Counted from the stretch's first letter, positions 35,865 through 44,269 are shown. The stretch: DNA of 64,000 bases from Maribacter litoralis (GCF_003075045.1 NZ_QCZD01000002.1:682001-746000); one strand, 5' to 3'. Numbers and translations are program-made. Notes: generated from the letters alone by a model not told the origin.

Positions 35865-35895
35865 TTCGTTTAGTTTTTAGTTAGTTATTTTTTAT

Positions 35896-36234
35896 TTAGT
35901 TAATACCGGCTAAACCGTCTTCCTTAGTTCTAATTCTGTATGCTTGAAGGACTTCAGAAACAAATATTTTACCATCTCCAACATTTCCAGAGTATGCGGC
36001 TTCAAGAATTTTGCTCACCGTTTTTTCAAGAAAGTCATCAGATACTACTATTGTTAAGTATCTACGCTGAATATCAGTAGTACTATAAGATATACCACGG
36101 TATACGTGACCTTCTTTTTCGTTACCAACACCTGTTACATCCCAGTAACTGAAGAAATTAACTTCAATACTGTGCAACGCTTCTTTGACTTCGTCAAATT
36201 TTGATTTTCTAATAATTGCCTCGATTTTTTTCAT
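35896..36234 (-). CDS. glnK: Nitrogen regulatory PII protein GlnK
   Basis: A 112-residue PII protein. It starts MKKIEAIIRKSKFDEVKEAL, has a T-loop SYWDVTGVGNEKEGHVYRGISY (Tyr50 at the E. coli Tyr51 position) and a B loop GNVGDGKIF. PII binds 2-oxoglutarate and ATP/ADP and plugs AmtB when nitrogen is plentiful. ATG 36234 is chosen because it gives the universal MKKIEAIIR start; an upstream in-frame ATG at 36276 adds 14 unlike residues. It is the first gene of glnK-amtB(-porin). A pair of GC-rich palindromes lies just upstream. Confidence 0.96.
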   Translation of the reverse strand: MKKIEAIIRKSKFDEVKEALHSIEVNFFSYWDVTGVGNEKEGHVYRGISYSTTDIQRRYLTIVVSDDFLEKTVSKILEAAYSGNVGDGKIFVSEVLQAYRIRTKEDGLAGIN

Positions 36235-36280
36235 TTGAATAAGTTTTTGATATTGCCAAATATATGTTAAAAACATTCAC

Positions 36281-36352
36281 ACCCTAAAAATATTAGGGGA
36301 TCATCGCTAATTTTTATCAGTATCTTAAATTATACCCCCTAATTTTTAGGGT
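36281..36352. promoter_or_regulatory. Candidate nitrogen-control palindrome pair upstream of glnK
   Basis: ACCCTAAAAATATTAGGGG (36281-36299) and ACCCCCTAATTTTTAGGGT (36334-36352) are both palindrome-like, with CCC(C)TAA and TTAGGG ends. They lie 47-118 bases upstream of glnK. The same core and a similar spacing occur between the divergent glutamine synthetase genes. Confidence 0.6.
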
Positions 36353-36525
36353 TATGCTATTTATGAATGAATATTTTGATGATATCGAGAATTGGAAAAG
36401 ACGATTTTAGGTTTATCGTCGAATAATCGGCAGGAAAATGCATAATTATCTAACGATTGTTTAATAAATCGGTAAATACCTGAAAAAATGTATAAAAATA
36501 AAATAGTGTATGTTGAATGTTAGTT

Positions 36526-36897
36526 CTATAACATTCTGCAGATCCAAAGACCTAAAGAGATCGCTAAAATTCCAACTGCCACACTCATACCCATGTATAG
36601 TGACATTTGTAGAAGAGAAGATTCTTTAAAAAGAATATTGCTTTCCAAAGCAAAAGTGGAGAAAGTAGTAAAGCCTCCGCAAAATCCGGTGGCCAATAAT
36701 AATGTTTGATTTTCTGAAATGTAATTGTTCTTTAAAGAGAGACCTATAAGGATACCAATAATTAAACAACCGATAATATTAACGAGAAATGTACCTAAGT
36801 AGAAATTTGAATAGTAGGCGTTAAGGTTTTTTGATATTAAATATCTTAATATGCTACCTAAACCTCCTCCTAAGAAAACCAGTAAAATTTGTTTCAT
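36526..36897 (-). CDS. crcB: Fluoride channel CrcB/Fluc
   Basis: A 123-residue four-helix membrane protein of normal Fluc length. Visible: GGGLGSILRYLIS at the start, GTFLVNIIGCLIIG (conserved Asn), and the family signature GFCGGFTTFSTFALE with the Phe-box phenylalanines. Dimers export F-. It lies 18 bases after a 59-codon small membrane-protein gene on the same strand. No fluoride riboswitch was recognised upstream. Confidence 0.95.
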   Translation of the reverse strand: MKQILLVFLGGGLGSILRYLISKNLNAYYSNFYLGTFLVNIIGCLIIGILIGLSLKNNYISENQTLLLATGFCGGFTTFSTFALESNILFKESSLLQMSLYMGMSVAVGILAISLGLWICRML

Positions 36898-36915
36898 ACC
36901 TTATAAAGGTAAAAA

Positions 36916-37095
36916 CTAAACTGCTTTCTTGTAGCTGGTGGTAAGTAAATCTAATGGATAGATAACAGAAGTTGGTTTTTTAGATAGCTTTTGAGCAGAT
37001 GTTTTCGATTTTTGAGAAACACTTATTAAGCTAACTGCGACCAATGCAACGTTGATACCTACTAGCACTAAAAAAATTGTAAGAAATGTCATCAT
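36916..37095 (-). CDS. Small membrane protein, 59 aa
   Basis: A 59-residue frame from ATG 37095 to TAG 36916. It starts with one membrane helix (MMTFLTIFLVLVGINVALVA...), followed by a basic, Lys/Ser-rich tail ending SVIYPLDLLTTSYKKAV. Its first 25 residues match 13 of 25 positions of another small frame at 52836-52922. A -7 box TAATTTTG (minus strand, 37126-37133) lies 30 bases upstream. It is 18 bases before crcB, so it probably leads a two-gene unit. Not recognised as a named family. Confidence 0.75.
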   Translation of the reverse strand: MMTFLTIFLVLVGINVALVAVSLISVSQKSKTSAQKLSKKPTSVIYPLDLLTTSYKKAV

Positions 37096-37125
37096 AATTT
37101 ATTGCACCTTTATAGATGAATAACG

Positions 37126-37133
37126 CAAAATTA
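37126..37133 (-). promoter_or_regulatory. -7 promoter element of the 59-aa gene and crcB
   Basis: TAATTTTG on the minus strand matches TANNTTTG and is placed 30 bases before the ATG of the 59-residue gene. Confidence 0.45.
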
Positions 37134-37213
37134 CGGTATTTGGTATATTAAACGAGGATATTGGCCGTTTTGTTGTGAAAACGTTAATTTTTGTGGTGTA
37201 GGAAAAAAATTAA

Positions 37214-37402
37214 CTATTCTTTTAGGAAAAACTTTATAAAGAGCAGCAAAATCAAGAAAAGTGCAAAGGAAATACCGATCCATTTAACACCCTTAAAGTT
37301 TTTGCGATGAAATTCTAGATCTTTTCTGTAAGAAATGATGATTATGATGGCAAAAACCACTGCAAATAGGATTGCAAAAATGATTTGTCCGGTGCTAAAC
37401 AT
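37214..37402 (-). CDS. Small two-helix membrane protein (62 aa)
   Basis: A 62-residue protein with two hydrophobic segments (about 6-24 and 41-59) separated by a basic loop SYRKDLEFHRKNFKGVKW. It starts with ATG. It looks like the small conserved membrane proteins seen next to mazG-like genes in Flavobacteriaceae, but I cannot name it. It is divergent from the nucleotide pyrophosphohydrolase gene, 46 bases away. Function unknown. Confidence 0.75.
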   Translation of the reverse strand: MFSTGQIIFAILFAVVFAIIIIISYRKDLEFHRKNFKGVKWIGISFALFLILLLFIKFFLKE

Positions 37403-37448
37403 ATTTTAATATTTTTACGCAAAGCTAACCTAAAACGATAAATTAAAG

Positions 37449-37835
37449 ATGAAAAACAAAATCAATGCGGTTAAGGAATTTCATAATTCTTTTGGTCTAG
37501 GTGTTTCTGAGAAAATGATTGCAGATTTGGGTGCAGCAAAAAATATGTTGCGTTTTAATCTAATGGATGAAGAAAACAAGGAATATTTAGAGGCTGCCCA
37601 AAATAATGATTTGGTTGAAGTGGCAGATGCCCTTGGCGATATGTTATATATATTGTGTGGTACTATATTAGAACATGGTATGCAATATAAGATTGAAGAG
37701 GTGTTCAATGAAATACAGCGTAGTAATATGAGTAAGCTGTGCGAAGATGGTAAGCCTATTTATCGTGAAGACGGTAAGGTTTTAAAAGGTCCTAATTACT
37801 TTAAACCTAATATAGATGAGATTTTAAGTAAATAA
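37449..37835 (+). CDS. MazG-like nucleotide pyrophosphohydrolase
   Basis: A 128-residue all-alpha protein of the MazG/PRA-PH superfamily. The metal-binding ExxE and ExxD motifs are in DEENKEYLEAAQ and LVEVADALGDMLYIL. The C-terminal block NMSKLCEDGKPIYREDGKVLKGPNY occurs in phage-type and bacterial dCTP/NTP pyrophosphohydrolase-like members. It likely hydrolyses a (d)NTP or similar nucleotide to its monophosphate; which one is unknown. It is followed by a terminator. Confidence 0.85.
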   Translation: MKNKINAVKEFHNSFGLGVSEKMIADLGAAKNMLRFNLMDEENKEYLEAAQNNDLVEVADALGDMLYILCGTILEHGMQYKIEEVFNEIQRSNMSKLCEDGKPIYREDGKVLKGPNYFKPNIDEILSK

Positions 37836-37838
37836 AAA

Positions 37839-37859
37839 GGGGGGGCAATTTGCCCCCTT
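37839..37859 (+). terminator. Terminator after the MazG-like gene
   Basis: A run of seven G followed by CAATTTG and five C forms a stem with G-U closure, followed by AATTGTTTTTG. It may act on both strands. Confidence 0.7.
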
Positions 37860-37870
37860 AATTGTTTTTG

Positions 37871-38941
37871 TTAAGATTTTACTTGGTAGCGCCATCCAAA
37901 TTTATCTTCAGATTTATTGTACTGAATATCTGTAATTATTTTCTTTAAGCGTTCACCAAAACTGTTTTCAAGTTCTGGTAAGTCATAATCAGTGTCTCTA
38001 TAGCCAAAGCCGGCAATAGGTGAAATAACGGCAGCGGTACCTGCGCCGAACATTTCTTTTAGAGAACCGTCTTTTGCGGCGGCAACAACTTCTTTTACCG
38101 TAATTTTTCTAACCTCGGTCTTAATGCCTTGGTCTTTGGCAATTTCCAAAATACTCTTTCTAGTGATACCGTCTAATATACGGTCACTGGTTGGGCCGGT
38201 TAATAGTGTGTCATTAATTCTTATGAAAATGTTCATTGCACCAGCTTCTTCTATATACTCATGGCTGGTGTCATCTGTCCATATTACTTGATTATATCCT
38301 TTTTCAATGGCTAATTGGGTAGGGTAAAACTGACCTGCATAATTACCACCTGCCTTAGCATAACCCACACCGCCATTGGCAGATCTAGAATATTTTTCTT
38401 CGATAAGAACCTTTACCTTGCCAGAGAAGTAAGCACCAGAGGGCGCACAAGCAATGATGAATTTATATTCATTGGCAGGCGAGGCATGAAATCCATTCCC
38501 TGAAGCGAACATAAACGGTCTAATATAAAGTGATCCCCCATCTTTGGTAGGTATAAAATCCTTGTCTAAATTTAGCAGTGTTGTTAAACCTTCCATAAAG
38601 TAATCTTCTGGAATTTGTGGTATGCACATTCTTGCTGCAGAAATGTTTAAACGCTTATGGTTGTCTAACGGTCTAAATAAAAAGACGTCATTGTTCTTGT
38701 CTTTATAAGCTTTCATTCCTTCAAAAATTGATTGTCCGTAATGGAAAATCTTAGCTGAAGGATCTAGTGTAATGGGTTGGTATGGTGTAATTGTTGGAGT
38801 TTCCCATGCTCCATTTTTATATGTACAGACCAACATATGATCGGTAAATACAGACCCAAAGGCTAAATTGTCAAAATCTACTTGGTCAATTTTTGAATTT
38901 TTAACCTTTTCTATTATAATATCTTTCGTTGCAATACTCAT
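37871..38941 (-). CDS. ilvE: Branched-chain amino acid aminotransferase
   Basis: A 356-residue fold-type IV PLP enzyme of the longer, eukaryote-like BCAT group. Visible: KIFHYGQSIFEGMKAYK, FLFRPLDNHKRLNISAARM, LYIRPFMFASG, the PLP lysine in GGVGYAKAGGNYAGQFYP, EYIEEAGAMNIF and GAGTAAVISPIAGFGY. It interconverts Leu/Ile/Val and their keto acids with glutamate. Monocistronic and divergent from the DUF4920 gene. Confidence 0.96.
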   Translation of the reverse strand: MSIATKDIIIEKVKNSKIDQVDFDNLAFGSVFTDHMLVCTYKNGAWETPTITPYQPITLDPSAKIFHYGQSIFEGMKAYKDKNNDVFLFRPLDNHKRLNISAARMCIPQIPEDYFMEGLTTLLNLDKDFIPTKDGGSLYIRPFMFASGNGFHASPANEYKFIIACAPSGAYFSGKVKVLIEEKYSRSANGGVGYAKAGGNYAGQFYPTQLAIEKGYNQVIWTDDTSHEYIEEAGAMNIFIRINDTLLTGPTSDRILDGITRKSILEIAKDQGIKTEVRKITVKEVVAAAKDGSLKEMFGAGTAAVISPIAGFGYRDTDYDLPELENSFGERLKKIITDIQYNKSEDKFGWRYQVKS

Positions 38942-39049
38942 GAAATACGTAACTTTAGTTGAATAAAATTAAACAAATATCCCTACTAGGCCTTCTTTTT
39001 TAGTTGAAAAATGATCAGTTTTGCAGGTATATCAACATTTTTGAGATTT

Positions 39050-39529
39050 ATGAAAGGATTTAACATATTACTTGTCTTTTTGTTTGGCTTTTTTTCATGC
39101 TTTTCACAGCAAAATACTAATGTCAATTCGTCACAATTCTATGGTGATGAGTTCGAAATCACTTCTTTAAGTGATAAGAAAGAGGTAATGAAACAATTTG
39201 CGGCCATGCCGGTTTCAGATTCTTTGAACCTTCAGTTTAAAACTAAGGTGAAAGAAGTTTGTAAGGTAAAGGGCTGTTGGATGATTGTTGAATTGTCAGA
39301 AGGTAATCAAGCGATGGTACGTTTTAAGGATTACGGTTTTTTTATGCCTGCCGATATTCTGGAGAAAGAAGTTGTTTTGAACGGATTGGCCTTTGTTGAA
39401 GAAATGAGTGTAGATGATCAAAGACATTATGCTAAAGATGGTGGTAAAACGGCCCAAGAGATAGCACAGATAACAACTCCAAAAAGAACTTATAGTTTTG
39501 AGGCTTCTGGAGTTTTAGTACCCAATTAA
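39050..39529 (+). CDS. DUF4920 exported protein
   Basis: A 159-residue protein with a signal peptide (FNILLVFLFGFFSCFS-Q). The body carries KEVCKVKGCWMIVELSEG and MVRFKDYGFFMPAD, typical of DUF4920, plus KRTYSFEASGVLV at the end. The conserved Cys pair (KxxCKVKGCW) suggests a metal or redox role, but no function is established. ATG 39050 is used as it starts the signal peptide; ATG 39011 in frame adds 13 residues. It abuts the mnmD gene with no gap. Confidence 0.85.
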   Translation: MKGFNILLVFLFGFFSCFSQQNTNVNSSQFYGDEFEITSLSDKKEVMKQFAAMPVSDSLNLQFKTKVKEVCKVKGCWMIVELSEGNQAMVRFKDYGFFMPADILEKEVVLNGLAFVEEMSVDDQRHYAKDGGKTAQEIAQITTPKRTYSFEASGVLVPN

Positions 39530-40192
39530 TTGGAAAGGGAAATTATTACAACGGCCGATGGTTCTACAACCATCCAGATTAAAGATTGGCAAGAGCAGTA
39601 TCATTCAAAGCATGGTGCTATTCAAGAGGCTTATCATGTCTTTATTCACTCAGGTTTAGATTTGTACAAAAATCAAACTATAGATATTCTTGAAATTGGT
39701 TTTGGTACCGGCTTAAATGCCTTGATTACTTTAATCGAGTTCCAGAAAAGAAACTTAAAGGTCAATTATACTGGGGTAGAGGCTTATCCGGTTTCTAACG
39801 ATGAGCTAGTTCAATTAAACTATTTGGAACAACTCAATGCACAAGCGCTAGAAAATAATTTTAGGGTTATGCATGCATCGCCATGGGAAGAAGTTGTTGC
39901 TCTAACTCCAGATTTTAATCTTACTAAAGAGCAAAAGTTATTCAAGGACATCGATGTGATAAATGCTTTTGATTTGGTCTATTTTGATGCATTTGGTGCA
40001 CGGGTACAACCCGAACTATGGACGGTTGAAATTTTTCAAATTATGTTCAACGCTGTAAAAAGTGGTGGCTATTTAGTTACTTATGCAGCAAAAGGCAGTG
40101 TTAGAAGAGCAATGCTTGAGGTTGGTTTTTTGGTAGAACGATTACCGGGTCCCCCAGGAAAAAGAGAAATGCTTCGAGCAAAAAAAACATAG
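39530..40192 (+). CDS. mnmD: tRNA (mnm5s2U34)-methyltransferase MnmD, stand-alone
   Basis: A 220-residue methyltransferase (DUF752). It starts with REIITTADGSTTIQ, has the SAM motif ILEIGFGTGLNALIT and the end FDAFGARVQPELWT...GGYLVTYAAKGSVRRAM, PGPPGKREMLRA. It is the methyltransferase half of MnmC, here without the FAD-oxidase half, and finishes the wobble-uridine modification in tRNA. The start is TTG 39530, directly after the upstream stop codon (TAATTG), which implies translational coupling. No ATG is available nearby. Confidence 0.92.
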   Translation: MEREIITTADGSTTIQIKDWQEQYHSKHGAIQEAYHVFIHSGLDLYKNQTIDILEIGFGTGLNALITLIEFQKRNLKVNYTGVEAYPVSNDELVQLNYLEQLNAQALENNFRVMHASPWEEVVALTPDFNLTKEQKLFKDIDVINAFDLVYFDAFGARVQPELWTVEIFQIMFNAVKSGGYLVTYAAKGSVRRAMLEVGFLVERLPGPPGKREMLRAKKT

Positions 40193-40305
40193 TTATTTAA
40201 GCATTAATATAACTTTAACGCGTTGTAGGTCAATAAGATTGGCGACAATGTTAAATCGAAATTAAATTGCATATCTACGAGCGTCAAAAGCAATATCTTT
40301 ATTCC

Positions 40306-41268
40306 ATGAAAGTATTGATAACAGGTGCAACGGGTTTAGTAGGTAGCGAGTTGGTATCTCAATGCCATGAAAAGGGTTATGCTGTTAATTACCTTACTAC
40401 ACGAAAAAATAAAATTGTTTCAGAAGTAAACCATAAAGGTTACTATTGGAATCCATCAAAAGGAGAAATAGATCCTAAGTGTTTAGATGGTGTTTCTGTC
40501 ATAATAAATTTAGCTGGTTCAAGTATTTCTAAAAGATGGACGAGAAGTTATAAAAAAGAAATTATTGATAGTAGGGTCAATACCCTTGATCTACTTAAAA
40601 AGACACTTCTAAAGATTGAGGGGCATACCGTTAAATCTTTGGTGTCTGCCTCTGCTATTGGTGTTTATCCAGATTCCTTAAGTAATTATTATACGGAGGA
40701 AGAAACCAAGGTCGATGATAGTTTTTTAGGCGAAGTTGTAAACCTTTGGGAAAAAAAAGCCAATGAATTTAAATCTTTAGGGTTAACCGTTGCCAAAGTT
40801 AGAATAGGTTTGGTAATGTCTAAAGAAGGTGGTGCGTTGCCAGAAATGGCAAAACCGATTAAATATTATGTTGGGTCTCCGTTTGGTACTGGAGAACAAT
40901 GGCAATCTTGGATTCACGTAGTAGATTTGGCAAGAATATTTGTTCATATCGCCCAGTATAAATTAAAAGGAGTGTATAATGGCGTGGCTCCAAACCCGGT
41001 TACCAATGCCAAAATGGTCAAAGAGATAGCAAAGGCATTAGAGCAACCTTTGTTTATGCCAAATGTTCCAAAATTTGTAATGTATACCGTGTTGGGTAAA
41101 ATGGCTTATATTTTATTTGCCAGCCAGCGTGTTAGTAGTAAGAAAATAGAAGAAGAAGGCTTTGTATTTAAATATGTGAATATTTGCCAGGCTCTTGGTA
41201 ATATATATGATACGAGTACAAAATGCGTTGATGACAAAAGTAATGTGACAAAACAATTTGTTTCATAA
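40306..41268 (+). CDS. TIGR01777 family NAD(P)-dependent epimerase
   Basis: A 320-residue extended short-chain dehydrogenase/reductase. Visible: the Rossmann start MKVLITGATGLVGSELV, VIINLAGSSISKRWTRSYK, the block SASAIGVYPDSL, RIGLVMSKEGGALPEM, GTGEQWQSWIHVVDLARI, and VYNGVAPNPVTN. The family is widespread (E. coli YfcH) and its substrate is not known. ATG 40306 starts the Rossmann fold directly. It is monocistronic and ends at a terminator. Confidence 0.92.
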   Translation: MKVLITGATGLVGSELVSQCHEKGYAVNYLTTRKNKIVSEVNHKGYYWNPSKGEIDPKCLDGVSVIINLAGSSISKRWTRSYKKEIIDSRVNTLDLLKKTLLKIEGHTVKSLVSASAIGVYPDSLSNYYTEEETKVDDSFLGEVVNLWEKKANEFKSLGLTVAKVRIGLVMSKEGGALPEMAKPIKYYVGSPFGTGEQWQSWIHVVDLARIFVHIAQYKLKGVYNGVAPNPVTNAKMVKEIAKALEQPLFMPNVPKFVMYTVLGKMAYILFASQRVSSKKIEEEGFVFKYVNICQALGNIYDTSTKCVDDKSNVTKQFVS

Positions 41269-41296
41269 ATAAAATAGATTCTTACCTAGATAAATT

Positions 41297-41321
41297 ATCC
41301 GCTTTTGGCGGATTTTTTTTT
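41297..41321 (+). terminator. Terminator upstream of grpE
   Basis: ATCCGC and GCGGAT pair around TTTTG and are followed by a run of T. It ends the epimerase transcript. Confidence 0.85.
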
Positions 41322-41336
41322 ATTCTTTTGTGACAT

Positions 41337-41369
41337 TTTGACATTTTTAAAGAATTGGCAGTACTTTTG
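41337..41369 (+). promoter_or_regulatory. Promoter of grpE-dnaJ
   Basis: A complete Bacteroidota-type promoter: TTTG at 41337-41340, a 21-base spacer, and TACTTTTG at 41362-41369. It lies 36 bases before the grpE ATG. No CIRCE element was seen. Confidence 0.7.
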
Positions 41370-41405
41370 CCTGCTTTTAAACAGCGATTTAAATTACAAT
41401 TAATT

Positions 41406-41969
41406 ATGAGTGATAAAGAAAACACTTTAGACGAAGAATTCTTGGAAGACGAGCTTTTGGAAGGCGATGCACAAGATCAGAATATAGAGGCTGAAAAGGA
41501 AGATGTGGAGGAAGAAAAATCTGTAGAAGAGAGGCTAAGTGAAGAGCTTGCAAAAGAGAAAGATAAATTTTTAAGATTATTTGCCGAATTTGAAAACTAT
41601 AAAAGGCGTACTTCTAAAGAACGTATGGAGCTTTTTAAAACGGCAGGTCAAGAGGTTATAGTTTCATTATTGCCCGTTTTGGATGATTTTGACAGAGCAA
41701 TGAAAGAATTGGCTAAATCTGATGATAAGGAGGTTTTTAAAGGAGTTGAGTTGATCAATGTTAAGTTTAGAGAGACTTTGAAGGCTAAAGGCTTAGAAAT
41801 GGTAGAAGTTAATGCAGGTGATGTTTTTGATGCAGAAATACATGAGGCCATTACTCAAATACCTGCACCCGATAAAAAAATGAAAGGTAAGGTCATAGAT
41901 GTTATCGAAAAAGGATTTAAGTTGGGAGACCGTATCATTAGGCATCCAAAAGTAGTAGTAGGAAATTAA
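41406..41969 (+). CDS. grpE: Nucleotide exchange factor GrpE
   Basis: A 187-residue GrpE. It has an acidic N-terminal tail (LDEEFLEDELLEGD...), a long coiled-coil helix (about 35-90, including EFENYKRRTSKERMELFK), and the C-terminal beta domain with VFDAEIHEAITQIP and KGFKLGDRIIRHPKVVVG. It exchanges ADP for ATP on DnaK. ATG 41406 is chosen over an upstream TTG because it starts the usual acidic tail and lies after the promoter. Followed 9 bases later by dnaJ. Confidence 0.96.
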   Translation: MSDKENTLDEEFLEDELLEGDAQDQNIEAEKEDVEEEKSVEERLSEELAKEKDKFLRLFAEFENYKRRTSKERMELFKTAGQEVIVSLLPVLDDFDRAMKELAKSDDKEVFKGVELINVKFRETLKAKGLEMVEVNAGDVFDAEIHEAITQIPAPDKKMKGKVIDVIEKGFKLGDRIIRHPKVVVGN

Positions 41970-41978
41970 ATAATTGGA

Positions 41979-43097
41979 ATGAAGGAAGATTATTATGAAG
42001 TATTGGGCATTAGTAAAAACGCTACTGCTGCAGAGATAAAGAAGGCTTACCGTAAGAAAGCATTACAATTTCACCCAGATAAAAACCCTGGTGACAGTAC
42101 TGCTGAAGAGAAGTTTAAAAAATCTGCCGAAGCATATGAGGTGCTTAGCGATCCAGATAAGAAAGCTCGTTATGATCAATTTGGTCATGCTGCTTTTGAA
42201 GGCGGTGCCGGTGGTTTCGGTGGCGGCGGTATGAATATGGATGATATCTTCAGCCAATTTGGTGATATTTTTGGCGGTGCTTTCGGAGGCGGCGGCTTTG
42301 GCGGTTTTGGCGGCGGTGGCGGTCAAAGAAGGGTGAAAGGAAGTAACCTGCGCATTAGGGTTTCCTTGACCTTGGAAGAAGTTGCCAACGGTGTTGAGAA
42401 AAAAGTCAAAGTAAAAAGAAAAGTACAGGCAGAGGGCGTTACCTATAAAACGTGTACTACCTGTAACGGAAGAGGACAGGTTACCAAAATTCAGAATACT
42501 ATTTTAGGTAGAATGCAAACCGCAGCGGTTTGTAGTACTTGTGGAGGTAGTGGTCAAATTTTAGATGGTAAACCTGGTGATGCAGATGCACAGGGGCTAA
42601 AGGTTGCAGAAGAGACTGTTTCTATTAATATACCTGCCGGTGTAGAGGAAGGTATGCAGTTAAAAGTGCCGAATAAAGGTAACGATGCTCCTGGTAACGG
42701 AGTACCGGGCGATTTGTTGGTAGCCATTGAAACACAAGAGCATAGTACCTTAAAAAGAGAAGGTGATAATTTACACTACGATCTTTATATAAGTATTTCA
42801 GATGCCGTACTGGGTACATCCAAAGAAATAGATGCTGTGGGTGGCAAGGTGCGCATTAAATTAGAACCTGGTATACAATCTGGTAAGATTTTAAGATTAA
42901 GAGGTAAAGGTATTACCAGCTTAAACGGTTATGGTGCCGGTGATATTTTGGTACATGTAAATGTTTGGACACCTAAAGAATTGAATAAAGAGCAAAAAGA
43001 ATTCTTTGAGAAAATGCAGGGCAACGATAATTTTGAGCCTAAACCAGAGAAATCGGATAAGTCCTTTTTTGAAAAAGTTAAAGATATGTTCTCTTAA
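41979..43097 (+). CDS. dnaJ: Chaperone DnaJ with reduced zinc domain
   Basis: A 372-residue type-A-like J protein. The J domain (1-70) has the HPD in FHPDKNPGD, followed by a Gly/Phe-rich linker (about 75-110). The zinc region keeps only two CxxCxGxG repeats (Cys159/162 and Cys185/188) where classical DnaJ has four, so it can hold one zinc instead of two. From memory this is the usual form in Flavobacteriaceae. The substrate-binding domains (about 115-340) are complete. It stimulates DnaK ATPase and is co-transcribed with grpE. Confidence 0.95.
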   Translation: MKEDYYEVLGISKNATAAEIKKAYRKKALQFHPDKNPGDSTAEEKFKKSAEAYEVLSDPDKKARYDQFGHAAFEGGAGGFGGGGMNMDDIFSQFGDIFGGAFGGGGFGGFGGGGGQRRVKGSNLRIRVSLTLEEVANGVEKKVKVKRKVQAEGVTYKTCTTCNGRGQVTKIQNTILGRMQTAAVCSTCGGSGQILDGKPGDADAQGLKVAEETVSINIPAGVEEGMQLKVPNKGNDAPGNGVPGDLLVAIETQEHSTLKREGDNLHYDLYISISDAVLGTSKEIDAVGGKVRIKLEPGIQSGKILRLRGKGITSLNGYGAGDILVHVNVWTPKELNKEQKEFFEKMQGNDNFEPKPEKSDKSFFEKVKDMFS

Positions 43098-43140
43098 TTG
43101 CGAATTATTTGGTTATTAAATAAAAAACGTATATTTGAGA

Positions 43141-43173
43141 TAATATTGGGCAACCAATATTAATTTTCTTTTT
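43141..43173 (+). terminator. Terminator 1 after dnaJ
   Basis: TAATATTGG and CCAATATTA form a perfect nine-base stem around GCAA, followed by a T-rich tract (ATTTTCTTTTTC). Confidence 0.8.
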
Positions 43174-43188
43174 CATAGCAATTTTTTT

Positions 43189-43226
43189 CCCATCCTTGAT
43201 TCATCGAGGGTGGGTTTTGCTTTTTT
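43189..43226 (+). terminator. Terminator 2 after dnaJ
   Basis: CCCA-CCTTGA and TCGAGG-TGGG pair with one G-U and small internal bulges around TTCA, followed by TTTTGCTTTTTT. Two hairpins in series close the grpE-dnaJ transcript before the ABC operon. Confidence 0.7.
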
Positions 43227-43330
43227 AGGCACCTAGTTTTCTCTACTATTTACCATAGAATTGTTTTTGGTATAATCATAAAGAGTACAGCAGGTCAAAA
43301 CATTTCAATATCTTTGTAGAAATTGAGTAC

Positions 43331-44269
43331 ATGAGTCACATTTTGGTCGCTAATGATGTCACCAAACAGTTTGGGAGCCATACGGCATTAAAGAACGTTT
43401 CCCTAGAAATTCCTAAAAATAGTATATACGGTTTATTGGGGCCGAACGGTGCAGGTAAGACTACATTGATCCGTATCATTAATCAAATAACTTTTCCTGA
43501 TCAAGGTTCTGTGTATTTTGATGGTGAACTCTTAAAGACCGAACATATTGCCCAAATTGGGTATTTACCAGAAGAACGCGGTCTTTATAAAAGTATGAAG
43601 GTTGGTGAGCAAGCACTGTATCTTGCGCAACTAAAAGGTCTTTCTAAAGCAGAAGCGAAAAAGCGTTTAAAGTATTGGTTTGAAAGGTTGGAGATCGGCG
43701 ACTGGTGGAACAAAAAAATACAAGAACTTTCTAAGGGCATGGCTCAAAAAATACAGTTTGTGGTAACGGTACTTCACGAACCTAAATTGTTGATTTTTGA
43801 TGAACCGTTTAGTGGTTTTGACCCTATAAATGCCAACATTATCAAAGAGCAGATCTTAAGCTTAAAAGATAAAGGAACTTCGATCATATTTTCAACACAC
43901 AGAATGGAATCGGTAGAAGAATTGTGCGAGCATATTGCCTTAATTCATAAATCGGAAAAAATATTGGACGGTAAACTGTCCGATATTAAAAAAGCCTATA
44001 AAAACAATATTTTTAAAATAGGTTTAGAAACCGATAATCAAGAACTATTGATAAATGAAATGAAAGATAAATTTCAGATTCTTACCCAACATTATGATGA
44101 TTTGGAAAATCAGTTGAATTTAGAGGTACAATTGCCTTCCAATGAGTCAAGGGAAATTTTATCATTTCTAGGTACAAGGGCAAACGTTAATGAGTTTAAA
44201 GAAACTATACCTTCTGCAAACGATATTTTTATAAAAACTATTCAGAACAAAAATATCGATCATGAATAA
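43331..44269 (+). CDS. ABC transporter ATP-binding protein (NatA-like)
   Basis: A 312-residue ATPase: Walker A GPNGAGKTT (about 37-45), Q-loop at PEERG, signature LSKGMAQK, Walker B LLIFDEPFSGFDP and the switch His in STHRME. The C-terminal 90 residues form the DUF4162-like extension usual in ABC-2 exporters. It works with the next-gene permease, whose start overlaps its end by 8 bases. It is the first gene of a five-gene unit ending with a response regulator. Cargo is unknown; Na+ efflux is one possibility from similarity to NatAB. Confidence 0.93.
   Translation: MSHILVANDVTKQFGSHTALKNVSLEIPKNSIYGLLGPNGAGKTTLIRIINQITFPDQGSVYFDGELLKTEHIAQIGYLPEERGLYKSMKVGEQALYLAQLKGLSKAEAKKRLKYWFERLEIGDWWNKKIQELSKGMAQKIQFVVTVLHEPKLLIFDEPFSGFDPINANIIKEQILSLKDKGTSIIFSTHRMESVEELCEHIALIHKSEKILDGKLSDIKKAYKNNIFKIGLETDNQELLINEMKDKFQILTQHYDDLENQLNLEVQLPSNESREILSFLGTRANVNEFKETIPSANDIFIKTIQNKNIDHE

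Noticed and set aside
36363-36410. 15-codon frame MNEYFDDIENWKRRF upstream of glnK
   Set aside because: Too short and without a good promoter or partner; likely chance.
36898-37213. Fluoride riboswitch upstream of crcB
   Set aside because: No recognisable crcB-motif RNA; the space is filled by a coding frame and a promoter box.
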